Shown: positions 10,578 to 22,793 of the stretch, in pieces
How the letters are laid out: every line of letters starts with the position of its first letter
How positions within the stretch are numbered: the first letter of the stretch is position 1
NCBI GenBank assembly: GCA_022376925.1
Contig: JAIOJX010000026.1
Coordinates: 250,415,330-250,479,329, forward strand
Source: Tragulus kanchil
Taxonomy: Eukaryota > Chordata > Mammalia > Artiodactyla > Tragulidae
Reading direction: 5' to 3'
Length of the DNA: 64,000 nt
Position numbers and translations under genes: made by a program
Notes under the pieces: generated by a model
What the model was told of the DNA's origin: nothing
The model's input: only the letters and a program-made list of their open reading frames with translations
The model's database searches: none

Positions 10578-12689
10578 GGTGCTTTCCGTGAGCAGCAAGA
10601 GTAAGACGGTCCTGCGGGGACCAAAGGAGCTTGGCCAGAAATTTTAAAATGTCTGTGAAAGCCCTTTCAGACTATCCTTTTGCCTTCAGCTAGATATACA
10701 CTTCAACTATCCTATTACTCCATAGGCAAGGTACACTGTTATAGCAAAACATGAAAGGGTAACTGACATGTCTTCATTTGAGGAATTATAATGTTACTTT
10801 CCACATGATAGTGTAGCAATGTATTAAATTTCTTTTATCTTTCTGTGAGGTTTTTAGTAGGCAGAAGAGATAAGAGGTTAATCACAGAATCCTGGAATAT
10901 TATCAACATGGCTATGTCTTTGGGATTTGTGGATAACCAAGGCTGCTGATGAAATTCACATAGGCCAAATTCCATTCTAGTTAAGTGTGTCTTCTCCAGG
11001 TCATAGTGTCCCTTGGTTGCATAAGGAGAGAAACAAGAGGAAGATTGTAGCCAACATTTACTCACCACAGTCAGCGATAAAACAGAAAACTGAAGCCTTT
11101 AAAAATACACAGCCTCCTGCAAGACATACTCAACTCCTTCCCTTTCCACCTTTCATTCTACCATTCTTTCTCCTGGGGAATCTTGGCTTTGTCTGGCATC
11201 TAGCCCTTCAGGGACCAGTTATAATTTAAAGTTCTGGTTTGAACTGCTTCTGATCTGGCTTGTGGTAGTCAGACCTGGCTTCTCTTCCATTTGCCTCTCC
11301 AAGTCTGGCCCCATTTTCTCTAGTGCATTTGCTGCTCATTCTTTCTGCTTTCATTAGATTTTCCAAAGTAAAATTTCCCACAGCTAAGCTTGTGGTCTGG
11401 TAATTTATCATGAATATTCTTGAAATTGCCTCATTAAAAGGGGTATTTGAAGCTGAAACCTTGGCCTCTGTTACCACAGTAACCATCAACAACTATTTAG
11501 AACTGCCTGCTTAAACTAGAGAGGTAAGGACTGCTGTTGACAGAGACTGAAGGCAAGCAACCCGAGATTACTGGGTGGCGTAGACTCTTATGTGGAATTC
11601 TTAGTATTGGGTTGGATAGCCTTCTGTGTTGGTGCTTTCCGTGAGCAGCAAGAGTAAGACGGTCCTGCGGGGACCAAAGGAGCTTGGCCAGAAATTTTAA
11701 AATGTCTGTGAAAGCCCTTTCAGACTATCCTTTTGCCTTCAGCTAGATATACACTTCAACTATCCTATTACTCCATAGGCAAGGTACACTGTTATAGCAA
11801 AACATGAAAGGGTAACTGACATGTCTTCATTTGAGGAATTATAATGTTACTTTCCACATGATAGTGTAGCAATGTATTAAATTTCTTTTATCTTTCTGTG
11901 AGGTTTTTAGTAGGCAGAAGAGATAAGAGGTTAATCACAGAATCCTGGAATATTATCAACATGGCTATGTCTTTGGGATTTGTGGATAACCAAGGCTGCT
12001 GATGAAATTCACATAGGCCAAATTCCATTCTAGTTAAGTGTGTCTTCTCCAGGTCATAGTGTCCCTTGGTTGCATAAGGAGAGAAACAAGAGGAAGATTG
12101 TAGCCAACATTTACTCACCACAGTCAGCGATAAAACAGAAAACTGAAGCCTTTAAAAATACACAGCCTCCTGCAAGACATACTCAACTCCTTCCCTTTCC
12201 ACCTTTCATTCTACCATTCTTTCTCCTGGGGAATCTTGGCTTTGTCTGGCATCTAGCCCTTCAGGGACCAGTTATAATTTAAAGTTCTGGTTTGAACTGC
12301 TTCTGATCTGGCTTGTGGTAGTCAGACCTGGCTTCTCTTCCATTTGCCTCTCCAAGTCTGGCCCCATTTTCTCTAGTGCATTTGCTGCTCATTCTTTCTG
12401 CTTTCATTAGATTTTCCAAAGTAAAATTTCCCACAGCTAAGCTTGTGGTCTGGTAATTTATCATGAATATTCTTGAAATTGCCTCATTAAAAGGGGTATT
12501 TGAAGCTGAAACCTTGGCCTCTGTTACCACAGTAACCATCAACAACTATTTAGAACTGCCTGCTTAAACTAGAGAGGTAAGGACTGCTGTTGACAGAGAC
12601 TGAAGGCAAGCAACCCGAGATTACTGGGTGGCGTAGACTCTTATGTGGAATTCTTAGTATTGGGTTGGATAGCCTTCTGTGTTGGTGCT
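10578..12689. repeat. Tandem duplication 5 (period 1053)
   Basis: Left copy 10578-11636, right copy 11631-12689, with a 6-bp shared ggtgct at the joint and no indel that I could detect. The duplicated DNA is otherwise anonymous: no repeat family or gene is recognised, and frames up to 88 codons occur identically in both copies. Confidence 0.95.
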
Positions 12690-14831
12690 GTGCTCTTGAA
12701 TTTTCTACATCATGCTGCTTAGGAAGTTTGGGAATTGGACGTTTTTTTCTCCATCATATTACTGAGGAGAGTTTGAATTCCAAGTTTACAACCTGAAACT
12801 TACTTGATCACACTTTACATGTTCTTGAGCCAGCCATTTACCTGCCTGTGCCTCAAGTTAAAGAATGGGCAAAACATTCCCTTGTGCCACCAGGGTACAT
12901 GAGTGTCAGTGAGGCAAAAAAAGTAAAACTGTTTTGTAAACAGGGTGCGCCACCTGTGTAGGCTAAAATCCATGCTCTGAGTCTATATCTGTTCTCTAGA
13001 ACCTCTTTTGGTTGCTATCCATCAACCTTCTCTCACAAACAAAAGACAGTATCTTCAATAGGGAATAGCGTCAAACTAACCTTAATGATTGCCTTTCCAA
13101 GACAGGAATCTCCAGGAGTTCCATTATTCAATGGGCCTGTAAAAGTGAACACTGGCAGTTAGGCATGTCTTAAAGTGTTGTAAAGGTGGTTATAAGAAGA
13201 AGTGTATTTGATAAATAATCAAGGTTACAAGAAGTGCAAATTACATTCCTTCACCTTTTTCCTCTGCCTTTCCAGTTGCAATTTTGGATAGAATATTAAA
13301 GAGATAATCAAGAGTGGCAAGCTCTGTATTAAATAAAAGAAATGTCAAGTCAGGCAATTCATATGGGAAATGCAGAAGGATCTATACACAAACAAAGCAT
13401 GTATTTACTTGGAAGTCCTTTGTATGTGTCAAACTACATATTTTGTTAGTATTGCTTCCTTGATAGAAATACAATGCACTGAATCGATAGGATTAGACAA
13501 ATATGACAGAGAGAAAAATCATCTTGGTGAGTAAAGTATGGAGCCATAGAGACATGATAAAGAGGAAAATACTGCATAGTGTTGACATTCTTATGAGCAC
13601 AAGAGAGAGGTGAGCACGGTTGGGGAAGTCTTGGTAGGAATTCTTATGGAACACAATGACCAGGATCATACAGAGGAGAGGCTGAGTAATGGATATAAGT
13701 GGAATCATTAAATCTGTCAGATCTAGAACTTTGGGGACCCTTTTGTGAATTTCTTAGTATTGGGTTGGATAGCCTTCTGTGTTGGTGCTGTGCTCTTGAA
13801 TTTTCTACATCATGCTGCTTAGGAAGTTTGGGAATTGGACGTTTTTTTCTCCATCATATTACTGAGGAGAGTTTGAATTCCAAGTTTACAACCTGAAACT
13901 TACTTGATCACACTTTACATGTTCTTGAGCCAGCCATTTACCTGCCTGTGCCTCAAGTTAAAGAATGGGCAAAACATTCCCTTGTGCCACCAGGGTACAT
14001 GAGTGTCAGTGAGGCAAAAAAAGTAAAACTGTTTTGTAAACAGGGTGCGCCACCTGTGTAGGCTAAAATCCATGCTCTGAGTCTATATCTGTTCTCTAGA
14101 ACCTCTTTTGGTTGCTATCCATCAACCTTCTCTCACAAACAAAAGACAGTATCTTCAATAGGGAATAGCGTCAAACTAACCTTAATGATTGCCTTTCCAA
14201 GACAGGAATCTCCAGGAGTTCCATTATTCAATGGGCCTGTAAAAGTGAACACTGGCAGTTAGGCATGTCTTAAAGTGTTGTAAAGGTGGTTATAAGAAGA
14301 AGTGTATTTGATAAATAATCAAGGTTACAAGAAGTGCAAATTACATTCCTTCACCTTTTTCCTCTGCCTTTCCAGTTGCAATTTTGGATAGAATATTAAA
14401 GAGATAATCAAGAGTGGCAAGCTCTGTATTAAATAAAAGAAATGTCAAGTCAGGCAATTCATATGGGAAATGCAGAAGGATCTATACACAAACAAAGCAT
14501 GTATTTACTTGGAAGTCCTTTGTATGTGTCAAACTACATATTTTGTTAGTATTGCTTCCTTGATAGAAATACAATGCACTGAATCGATAGGATTAGACAA
14601 ATATGACAGAGAGAAAAATCATCTTGGTGAGTAAAGTATGGAGCCATAGAGACATGATAAAGAGGAAAATACTGCATAGTGTTGACATTCTTATGAGCAC
14701 AAGAGAGAGGTGAGCACGGTTGGGGAAGTCTTGGTAGGAATTCTTATGGAACACAATGACCAGGATCATACAGAGGAGAGGCTGAGTAATGGATATAAGT
14801 GGAATCATTAAATCTGTCAGATCTAGAACTT
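12651..14831. repeat. Tandem duplication 6 (period 1100)
   Basis: Left copy 12651-13731, right copy 13751-14831. The 19-bp filler at 13732-13750 (tggggacccttttgtgaat) is a shortened version of the sequence that truly follows the right copy at 14832-14856, which carries cttgggcactgtacccttt. This is one of the clearest cases of a corrupted read-through at a junction. It overlaps duplications 5 and 7. Confidence 0.95.
12785..12905 (+). mobile_element. MIR-like SINE fragment
   Basis: The phrases aacttacttgatcacac, gagccagccatttacctgcc and tgtgcctcaagtt match the MIR core pattern (last tRNA-related part, then the 'cctcagtttcc' region) at low identity. The duplicate is at 13885-14005. Confidence 0.45.
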
Positions 14832-16594
14832 CTTGGGCACTGTACCCTTTTGTCATTTCTCTTATTAGCACAACTGCCATCAGCATAAATAATGGATGTG
14901 TTAGTGAATATCTGATGACTCATTCATGTACCTGCAATGAAGGAACCGCGGTGGACAGCACTCATTCTTCAGGTAGTGATAAGTAGGCAATCTGCTACCT
15001 CTAATGTTCTCAAATCCTTTCTTTTCACCAAGTGGGTAGGGAATCAAACCTTCCCAAAGGTAGGTGGGTGTTCAAAATAGTTGTTGAAATAGTCAGATGA
15101 TAGAATCAGAATGGGTTCACCATAAAATAAATGTCTTGTATGTGTTTTGAGAAAGGATAGACAATATAAGTACTCACAAAATGGCTAGTTTTGTGGTTGT
15201 TAATGAGAAATCTCCAAAAAAAAAAAAAATACCTTTTACTGTTTACATTACAAACCTTGTAAATCATGAAATGCAGTTTCAGTTTTTAGTGTAAGACCTA
15301 TAGAGTAACATGGTTATTGCTGTTAGCTGTAAATACAGTTCTTTATTATGGTTGCAGCTTGCTCTTCCTAAAATAAAATTCAGCATTTGCTGAATTTAAG
15401 TTTAGCTTGGCTTACTTTTCTGCCAAATAGAATATAAGGATAGTGGATATAATACTGCGTTAGCTTTCTTTAAACCAGAAATTTGAATGTTCTTATAGTT
15501 TATTATGAATCTTACATGCCAAAAAATTGCTGAATTCTAAATTTGAAATGCAGAAGGATCTATACACAAACAAAGCATGTATTTACTTGGAAGTCCTTTG
15601 TATGTGTCAAACTACATATTTTGTTAGTATTGCTTCCTTGATAGAAATACAATGCACTGAATCGATAGGATTAGACAAATATGACAGAGAGAAAAATCAT
15701 CTTGGTGAGTAAAGTATGGAGCCATAGAGACATGATAAAGAGGAAAATACTGCATAGTGTTGACATTCTTATGAGCACAAGAGAGAGGTGAGCACGGTTG
15801 GGGAAGTCTTGGTAGGAATTCTTATGGAACACAATGACCAGGATCATACAGAGGAGAGGCTGAGTAATGGATATAAGTGGAATCATTAAATCTGTCAGAT
15901 CTAGAACTTCTTGGGCACTGTACCCTTTTGTCATTTCTCTTATTAGCACAACTGCCATCAGCATAAATAATGGATGTGTTAGTGAATATCTGATGACTCA
16001 TTCATGTACCTGCAATGAAGGAACCGTGGACAGCACTCATTCTTCAGGTAGTGATAAGTAGGCAATCTGCTACCTCTAATGTTCTCAAATCCTTTCTTTT
16101 CACCAAGTGGGTAGGGAATCAAACCTTCCCAAAGGTAGGTGGGTGTTCAAAATAGTTGTTGAAATAGTCAGATGATAGAATCAGAATGGGTTCACCATAA
16201 AATAAATGTCTTGTATGTGTTTTGAGAAAGGATAGACAATATAAGTACTCACAAAATGGCTAGTTTTGTGGTTGTTAATGAGAAATCTCCAAAAAAAAAA
16301 AAAATACCTTTTACTGTTTACATTACAAACCTTGTAAATCATGAAATGCAGTTTCAGTTTTTAGTGTAAGACCTATAGAGTAACATGGTTATTGCTGTTA
16401 GCTGTAAATACAGTTCTTTATTATGGTTGCAGCTTGCTCTTCCTAAAATAAAATTCAGCATTTGCTGAATTTAAGTTTAGCTTGGCTTACTTTTCTGCCA
16501 AATAGAATATAAGGATAGTGGATATAATACTGCGTTAGCTTTCTTTAAACCAGAAATTTGAATGTTCTTATAGTTTATTATGAATCTTACATGC
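14467..16594. repeat. Tandem duplication 7 (period 1075-1078)
   Basis: Left copy 14467-15519, right copy 15545-16594. A 25-bp filler lies at 15520-15544. Differences include gaaccgcggtgg (14943-14954) against gaaccgtgg (16021-16029), a 2-bp change. The segment 14467-14831 occurs three times: 13367-13731, 14467-14831 and 15545-15909. No gene is seen; a 13-base A run is present in both copies. Confidence 0.95.
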
Positions 16595-16604
16595 AAAAAC
16601 AAAA

Positions 16605-16770
16605 TGGGAAATTTTACGAGCATAATCTTTGGCATTATATAGACCTAGTTTAGATCTTGACTATGCCACTTACTTGATCATTATTCTTCATTTATCTTTA
16701 AAAACTGGATGAGAAAAGTGCTTATCTCATATGGTAGCTATGAGGCTGAAAGGAGTTTATGGATGTAGAT
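16605..16770 (+). mobile_element. MIR SINE
   Basis: Typical MIR order: agcataatctttggcattat, gaccta..ttgactatgccacttac, then atctcatatggtagctatgaggctg. Old and diverged. Confidence 0.6.
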
Positions 16771-17340
16771 CATACTGGGGCGTTTCTTTCTAAAAGAATA
16801 CTCATTCTCTCCACCCATGTTCTGAACCAATTAAGAAATCCAACGGCATACTTTTAGAAGCACCTGGGCAACTAATACTCATCATGGTAATTCTGTAGCC
16901 CTCATTTGAGAAAAGGACTTGAACTAGGGGGGGTTCACATGGGTAGTCTGAGGGAGACAAATGGAGGGTGGACACTGACCATTATACAACACTAAGATTA
17001 AAGACATGGACCTGGGTCAGATGAGGCAATGCCAGAATATAGCCAGATTAGCCTATGTAAATATTTACAGAAATTCCACATGAATATACGCTTAGACATG
17101 GAAGGGGGCAATTGGATAATTCAGAAGATCTGATGTAACCATCACTTACTTACTCAGATATTAGTATCTAAAATGGTCCATGGCAACAGCTTACATTTCC
17201 ACGTCTCACCTGCAGAAATGACGAATCTGATGCTTTATAAGATGGCTACACTATTTCCTAAGTCCTTTACATATGTAAACTGGTTGTGATTAGCCCAGCA
17301 AATATCTGTGTTGGATGTCTCCATTATCCTGAACTTCTAG
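16771..17340. other. Anonymous sequence, no gene seen
   Basis: No frame of note, repeat family or RNA signal is recognised. Confidence 0.5.
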
Positions 17341-17344
17341 GGCA

Positions 17345-17560
17345 GGGTTAGACCAACTACAGCCTGTGGCTAAATCTAGCCTGCCTGTTGTCATACAGCC
17401 TGTGAGCTAAGAATGATTTTTACATATTTCAATGGTTGTAGGGGAAAAAAGAACAAAAGAGAAAAGAATATTTTCTTACACATAAAACTTACATGAAATT
17501 CAAATTTTGGTGTGTAAATGGCTTTATTGGAAATTAAAAAAAAAAAGGAAATAGGCAAAA
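17345..17560 (+). mobile_element. hAT-type DNA transposon fragment (probable)
   Basis: It begins gcagggttagaccaactacagcctgtggctaaat and includes a tggctttattggaa phrase. This is the pattern of an old mammalian non-autonomous hAT element whose consensus opens with a 'caaactacggcccg' motif. No transposase frame is present. Family name not assigned. Confidence 0.5.
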
Positions 17561-17607
17561 GAGTACGGCAGACAGGAGACATGACCATCAATAACGCTGA
17601 CATTGGA

Positions 17608-19799
17608 GAGCACAGGCTTCATGACATGAACACCAGAAATAGATTTACCACCTGGTCACCATACTAGACAATAGGTCTCCCACTGGGCACAGGTCTTTTA
17701 CAGCTTGCCTGAGATCAATTGGGAGCACACACTCCCTGTGGGGAGATTTGATACAGAGAGAGGGAGAGGCTGGATTATAAATACCTAGTTTCTTCCAAGC
17801 TCACCCATGAGATAAATGACTCTCCCCCCAGGGAGGATAAAGTGAGGAGGTGGCCCTATGCAGGAGGGTTACAGCTCATGGAATGCCCTCTCTGAGAGAT
17901 AATAGTAGAAAACAACAAGGCTATGAGTGTTCCAACAGAACGTTCAGCACAGTGCCTGGCACAAAGAAACATTTACTATACGTGTTAGAAGATAAATTGA
18001 GATATATTAAAATTTTTAAGAGGTTATTTGAACAAAAATTGATTTCAGGCAACATACAATCTAGCAGATAGAAAGGAGCTCGGAGGAGCTGTATCAAATG
18101 AAAGACTTTCACAGGCAGAAGGGAACAGGTCTTTTTCACTAGGGCAAAAAAATGGGCTGGTTATTTCAAGGGTACTTTCCTTTAGGGGATAACCAGGAGT
18201 CTTTCGGGCAGATTACCTAACTAGTGATGATCAAAAGATTCCTAATTGACTGTTTTAAGACTCCATTTCTGGGAGAGCTGAAACTATAAATACCTTTCTG
18301 TTTGGTGACCTAGGACTTAGCATAAGTGGCTCCATTTGGGGCTTGCTGTTTTGTTAACATATGTTACCTATGTTTATTATAATTACTGGTCCTTAAGGAA
18401 AAGTGAAAATACAAATTTTATATTGGACCTTGATACATGTGTTGAAGTGGTAGGTGTCAAGTATAGACAAGTGGATGAAACCTGAAAAGTACAGATCTTC
18501 ATGGTCTAAAATATGCATTTCCATTTTGCTTTGTGGAAAATGGGTAAGAAAAAATAATTTTAAGTCAAGGGGAGACTCTCAAGCTTACATTTCAGAACTC
18601 CACTGTAGTATGCAGGATGAAAAAGAGTGTCCATGAGCCAGGCACTATGCTGTGCACTTGTGGTAATGTTCCCTCTTAATCACACAATAATCAAAGGCCA
18701 CTATGCAATGCTGATGAGCACAGGCTTCATGACATGAACACCAGAAATAGATTTACCACCTGGTCACCATACTAGACAATAGGTCTCCCACTGGGCACAG
18801 GTCTTTTACAGCTTGCCTGAGATCAATTGGGAGCACACACTCCCTGTGGGGAGATTTGATACAGAGAGAGGGAGAGGCTGGATTATAAATACCTAGTTTC
18901 TTCCAAGCTCACCCATGAGATAAATGACTCTCCCCCCAGGGAGGATAAAGTGAGGAGGTGGCCCTATGCAGGAGGGTTACAGCTCATGGAATGCCCTCTC
19001 TGAGAGATAATAGTAGAAAACAACAAGGCTATGAGTGTTCCAACAGAACGTTCAGCACAGTGCCTGGCACAAAGAAACATTTACTATACGTGTTAGAAGA
19101 TAAATTGAGATATATTAAAATTTTTAAGAGGTTATTTGAACAAAAATTGATTTCAGGCAACATACAATCTAGCAGATAGAAAGGAGCTCGGAGGAGCTGT
19201 ATCAAATGAAAGACTTTCACAGGCAGAAGGGAACAGGTCTTTTTCACTAGGGCAAAAAAATGGGCTGGTTATTTCAAGGGTACTTTCCTTTAGGGATAAC
19301 CAGGAGTCTTTCGGGCAGATTACCTAACTAGTGATGATCAAAAGATTCCTAATTGACTGTTTTAAGACTCCATTTCTGGGAGAGCTGAAACTATAAATAC
19401 CTTTCTGTTTGGTGACCTAGGACTTAGCATAAGTGGCTCCATTTGGGGCTTGCTGTTTTGTTAACATATGTTACCTATGTTTATTATAATTACTGGTCCT
19501 TAAGGAAAAGTGAAAATACAAATTTTATATTGGACCTTGATACATGTGTTGAAGTGGTAGGTGTCAAGTATAGACAAGTGGATGAAACCTGAAAAGTACA
19601 GATCTTCATGGTCTAAAATATGCATTTCCATTTTGCTTTGTGGAAAATGGGTAAGAAAAAATAATTTTAAGTCAAGGGGAGACTCTCAAGCTTACATTTC
19701 AGAACTCCACTGTAGTATGCAGGATGAAAAAGAGTGTCCATGAGCCAGGCACTATGCTGTGCACTTGTGGTAATGTTCCCTCTTAATCACACAATAATC
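17608..19799. repeat. Tandem duplication 8 (period 1107-1108)
   Basis: Left copy 17608-18692, right copy 18716-19799. One G-run differs (tttaggggata at 18181, tttagggata at 19289). The filler 18693-18715 contains ccactatgcaatgctgat, a degraded likeness of ccatcaataacgctgacatt just upstream of the left copy. A MIR-type 3' tail (cacagtgcctggcacaaag) lies at about 17948 and 19056. Confidence 0.95.
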
Positions 19800-19945
19800 T
19801 TGAGAATGGTACATAATCATTATTCTGACGTTATAGATGAGAAAACTGAAGGTTTGAAAACTTAGATCACTTACTCAAGATATTAGCTCTGCTTGGCTTG
19901 TAAATGAAAAGCCTAGAGTTTGATCTCTCATCTACAGGACTCCAA
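19735..19945 (+). mobile_element. MIR SINE
   Basis: It contains gagccaggcactatgctgtgc, then attattctgacgttatagatgagaaaactgaa, then cttggcttgtaaatg..gagtttgatctc, which is the standard MIR architecture. Its first 60 bp are duplicated at 18632-18692 where duplication 8 cuts it. Confidence 0.7.
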
Positions 19946-21054
19946 GCCTCAGGACTGGCTTCGTGGGCTTCTGACCTCTCTATTCACAGTGGTCTCTGTG
20001 CTTGGTATCGTGCTTTGCTGTCTCCATCTTAAAATTCTTAATAATTTTAGAACAAGAGGCTCCACATTTTTATTTTTCACTGGGTTATGTAAATTATGTA
20101 GACAGTTCTGCCAAAACATCTTTTCTTTCCATTACGTCGGTCACTAGTTTCACCAAATCTGGAGGATTTGGCACAAGTAAAACTCTCCATTTATTTAAAT
20201 AACCATGGAAAATTAAATACTCTAGGTGGAATAAATACATGGACAATTAGATAGGGATGTTTCCGCATTTAAACATACAAATATTCACAACTGAGAGCCA
20301 AATCTTCATCGTCAGACAATCTTTCCGCAGATTTTCTTTAGTTCCTAGGACCTCCCCAGTGTTGTAAGTGGGAGCCAAGCCAAGAAGTGGTGAGGACAGG
20401 GTATGAGGTTTAGTGGGGGGTAAATACATTCATGTCTAAACACATGTGTCTGGTCATATTCCAAGCCTAAGAACAAATTAATTTAGGATTATCTTCTTGA
20501 TGCTTTCCATATTTCAGCACAAGTAATTGAGAGATGATGGAACCCATATCGGCACAACTTTGCAACTTTTTTGAGATAGGGCACTGAAAGGCAGCAGATA
20601 TTATAGAAGATGGGGGAGGGGATTTTAGAAGAATATGCTACATATGCGGCACTTCACTAGTTTCTACTTACTTTCTTTAACTGTGAATTCGTAACACCCT
20701 TTGAGGTACAAAGTGGTTTTTTTTTAACATTTTTTTCATTAAAGAAAAATGTGAAAATACAAAAATTTTTGAAAAATTATTCTAAGACCTTCTTTTTTGC
20801 ACACACACACACAAAATTACAAAATGGAAAGTAATGAGCACATAGTTTTAATCTGATTTTTTTTCTAATTAATAGACCGAGCATTAATAATTTTAAAGAA
20901 CTTTTCCTAGGCCAAGATTAGATTTGCTGGATGCCATATTGATCAGGACCCATATTAATGAGAAGTTTAATTGGAAATTATTATAATGATACTGGTCAGA
21001 TACTATGTAACTTGAAAGCAATATGAAACACTTTGAGTGATAAACTGAATTCTG
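19946..21054. other. Anonymous sequence, no gene seen
   Basis: AT-rich with short homopolymers and a short (CA)n near 20800. No supported coding region. It lies in one of the longer stretches free of tandem duplication. Confidence 0.55.
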
Positions 21055-21400
21055 AGAAGACTCTTGAGAGTCCCTTGGACAGCAAGGAGATCAAACTAGT
21101 CAGTCCTTAAGGAAATCAACTCTGAATATTCATTGGAAGGACAGATGCTGAAGCTTAAGCTCCAGTATTTTGGCTACCTGATGTGAAGAGACGACTTAAT
21201 GGAAAAGACCCTGATGCTGGGAAAGATTGAGGGCAGGAGGAGAAGGAGGCAAAAGAGGATGAGATGGTTGGATGGCATCACCATCTCAATGGACATGAAT
21301 TTGAACAAACTCTTGGAGATAGGGAAGGTCAGGAAAGCTTGGTGTGCTGCAGTCTATGGGGTTGCAAAGAGCTGGACATGACTTAGTGACTGAACATCAA
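21055..21400 (+). mobile_element. BovB LINE 3'-end fragment
   Basis: It reads gactcttgagagtcccttgg, then ggaaaagaccctgatgctggg, and ends gggttgcaaagagctggacatgac. The frame 21199-21381 encodes [19 protein letters not shown], the arginine-rich BovB C-terminal region, without the rest of the protein. 5'-truncated remnant. Confidence 0.85.
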
Positions 21401-21752
21401 AAGAGACATTCAGTCATATTAATAAAGTGACCATAATTCTTTTCATTCATTGTTTCCATCTCAGCTAACACATTTAGTCAATTAAAGAACCAAGAAAATA
21501 ATAATATCAACTTGATGTTTAATGCTTAACTTCAGCAGTGTGTCCTCACAGCATTGTAACAGATTGCTGCAGGCCAAAGGAAAGGCTACATGCAGGCATC
21601 CATCCCTATTGTTTTCTCACAACATTTCTTTGGAATACTGCCCTAAATGCTAAAGATAATTTATCTGCCTATAACATCAGAAGGACTGCTTCTCTGTTTG
21701 GTTATTAGATCAAATAGGAGGATGAACTATGGAACTTGTGAGGGAATCAATG
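21401..21752. other. Anonymous sequence, no gene seen
   Basis: No repeat or gene is recognised between a BovB end and a Bov-tA SINE. Confidence 0.5.
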
Positions 21753-21762
21753 AAACATATTC

Positions 21763-21972
21763 TGGTGGCTCAGAGGTAAAGCATCCACCTGCAATACAGG
21801 AGATGCAAGCCATGCAGGTCTGATCCTTGGGTTGGGAAGACCCCTTTTAGGAGGGCATGGTAACCCACTCTAGCATTCTTGTCTGGAGAATCCCCATGGA
21901 CAGAGGAGCCTGGAGGGCTACAGTCCATAGGGTTCCAAAAACTCTGACATGACTGAAGTGACAGAGCACGCA
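21763..21972 (+). mobile_element. Bov-tA SINE with 10-bp TSD
   Basis: The tRNA-like head tggtggctcagaggtaaagc is followed by ttgggttgggaagacccc, cactctagcattcttgtctgg and ggagggctacagtccatag. It is flanked by aaacatattc at 21753-21762 and 21973-21982, which marks the insertion exactly. Confidence 0.9.
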
Positions 21973-21982
21973 AAACATATTC

Positions 21983-22793
21983 AGGACACCACATAGTATT
22001 TTGCTTCTGGCTTCTCTATTTTTTGTTTTGCATCCAGGTACTCCACTGCTCATTCTGGGGATCTTTTTTAATTTATTATAAGGCAATCACTTTATAGTTT
22101 ACAACACTGAACATGTATAAAGATCCTCCACATTTTTAGGCAGTTAAAATTTGAGCTCAGTATTTTTTAGAACTCTGTTTCTTAGTAGTAATGGAGGAGG
22201 CTATTAGCTATTTTTAAAGAACTAGCAAATACTGGTTTCTCTACAGATAATTTTTTTGAATTCCCTTTTTAGGATAGATTTACTTCTGCTTGTTAATTTT
22301 CAGATCTGTGTATATTGGCTAAGGGGAAGATGCCATCATGTAATGGTCTTTGAGTCAAAGCATATAAAGAACTCCAATTTTTCAGGCTATTGTCTCTCAA
22401 TTGCCACCATAACTGAGTCTTTGGTAAAGCCATTCTAGCTTTCAGCAGCTTAGCCTTTTCTAAGAAATGAGCCTGTGGTAAGGCCATGTATTTTCATGAG
22501 CATTTAGTCCACAGTTATACTTCTTTTGCTGGGAAGACCCTGTGATAACTCTCTCTGGGAAAAAAATACCTTGAAAGGGGGTGCCAATTCTCTGTAAAAC
22601 TTACCCAAACCACTCCCTTTTAGCACTGAATCTGTGGGTTGGGTCAAATTCTGCATGTCCCAGGGAATGGGTACACATTATGATTTAAAAGAAGTAACTT
22701 ATACGCCCAAAGCCTTTTTTTTAAATCTTTTTTCTTTTTTTATTTCTTTTCTTCTTTTTATGCCCAAAGACTTTCAAGGCCTTGGTAATAATA
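21983..22793. other. Anonymous sequence with a pyrimidine-rich patch
   Basis: No gene is recognised. A T/C-rich stretch (about 22715-22762) is low complexity. Confidence 0.5.

Noticed and set aside
20800..20815. Short CA run as a notable microsatellite
   Set aside because: Only a few units; ordinary background.
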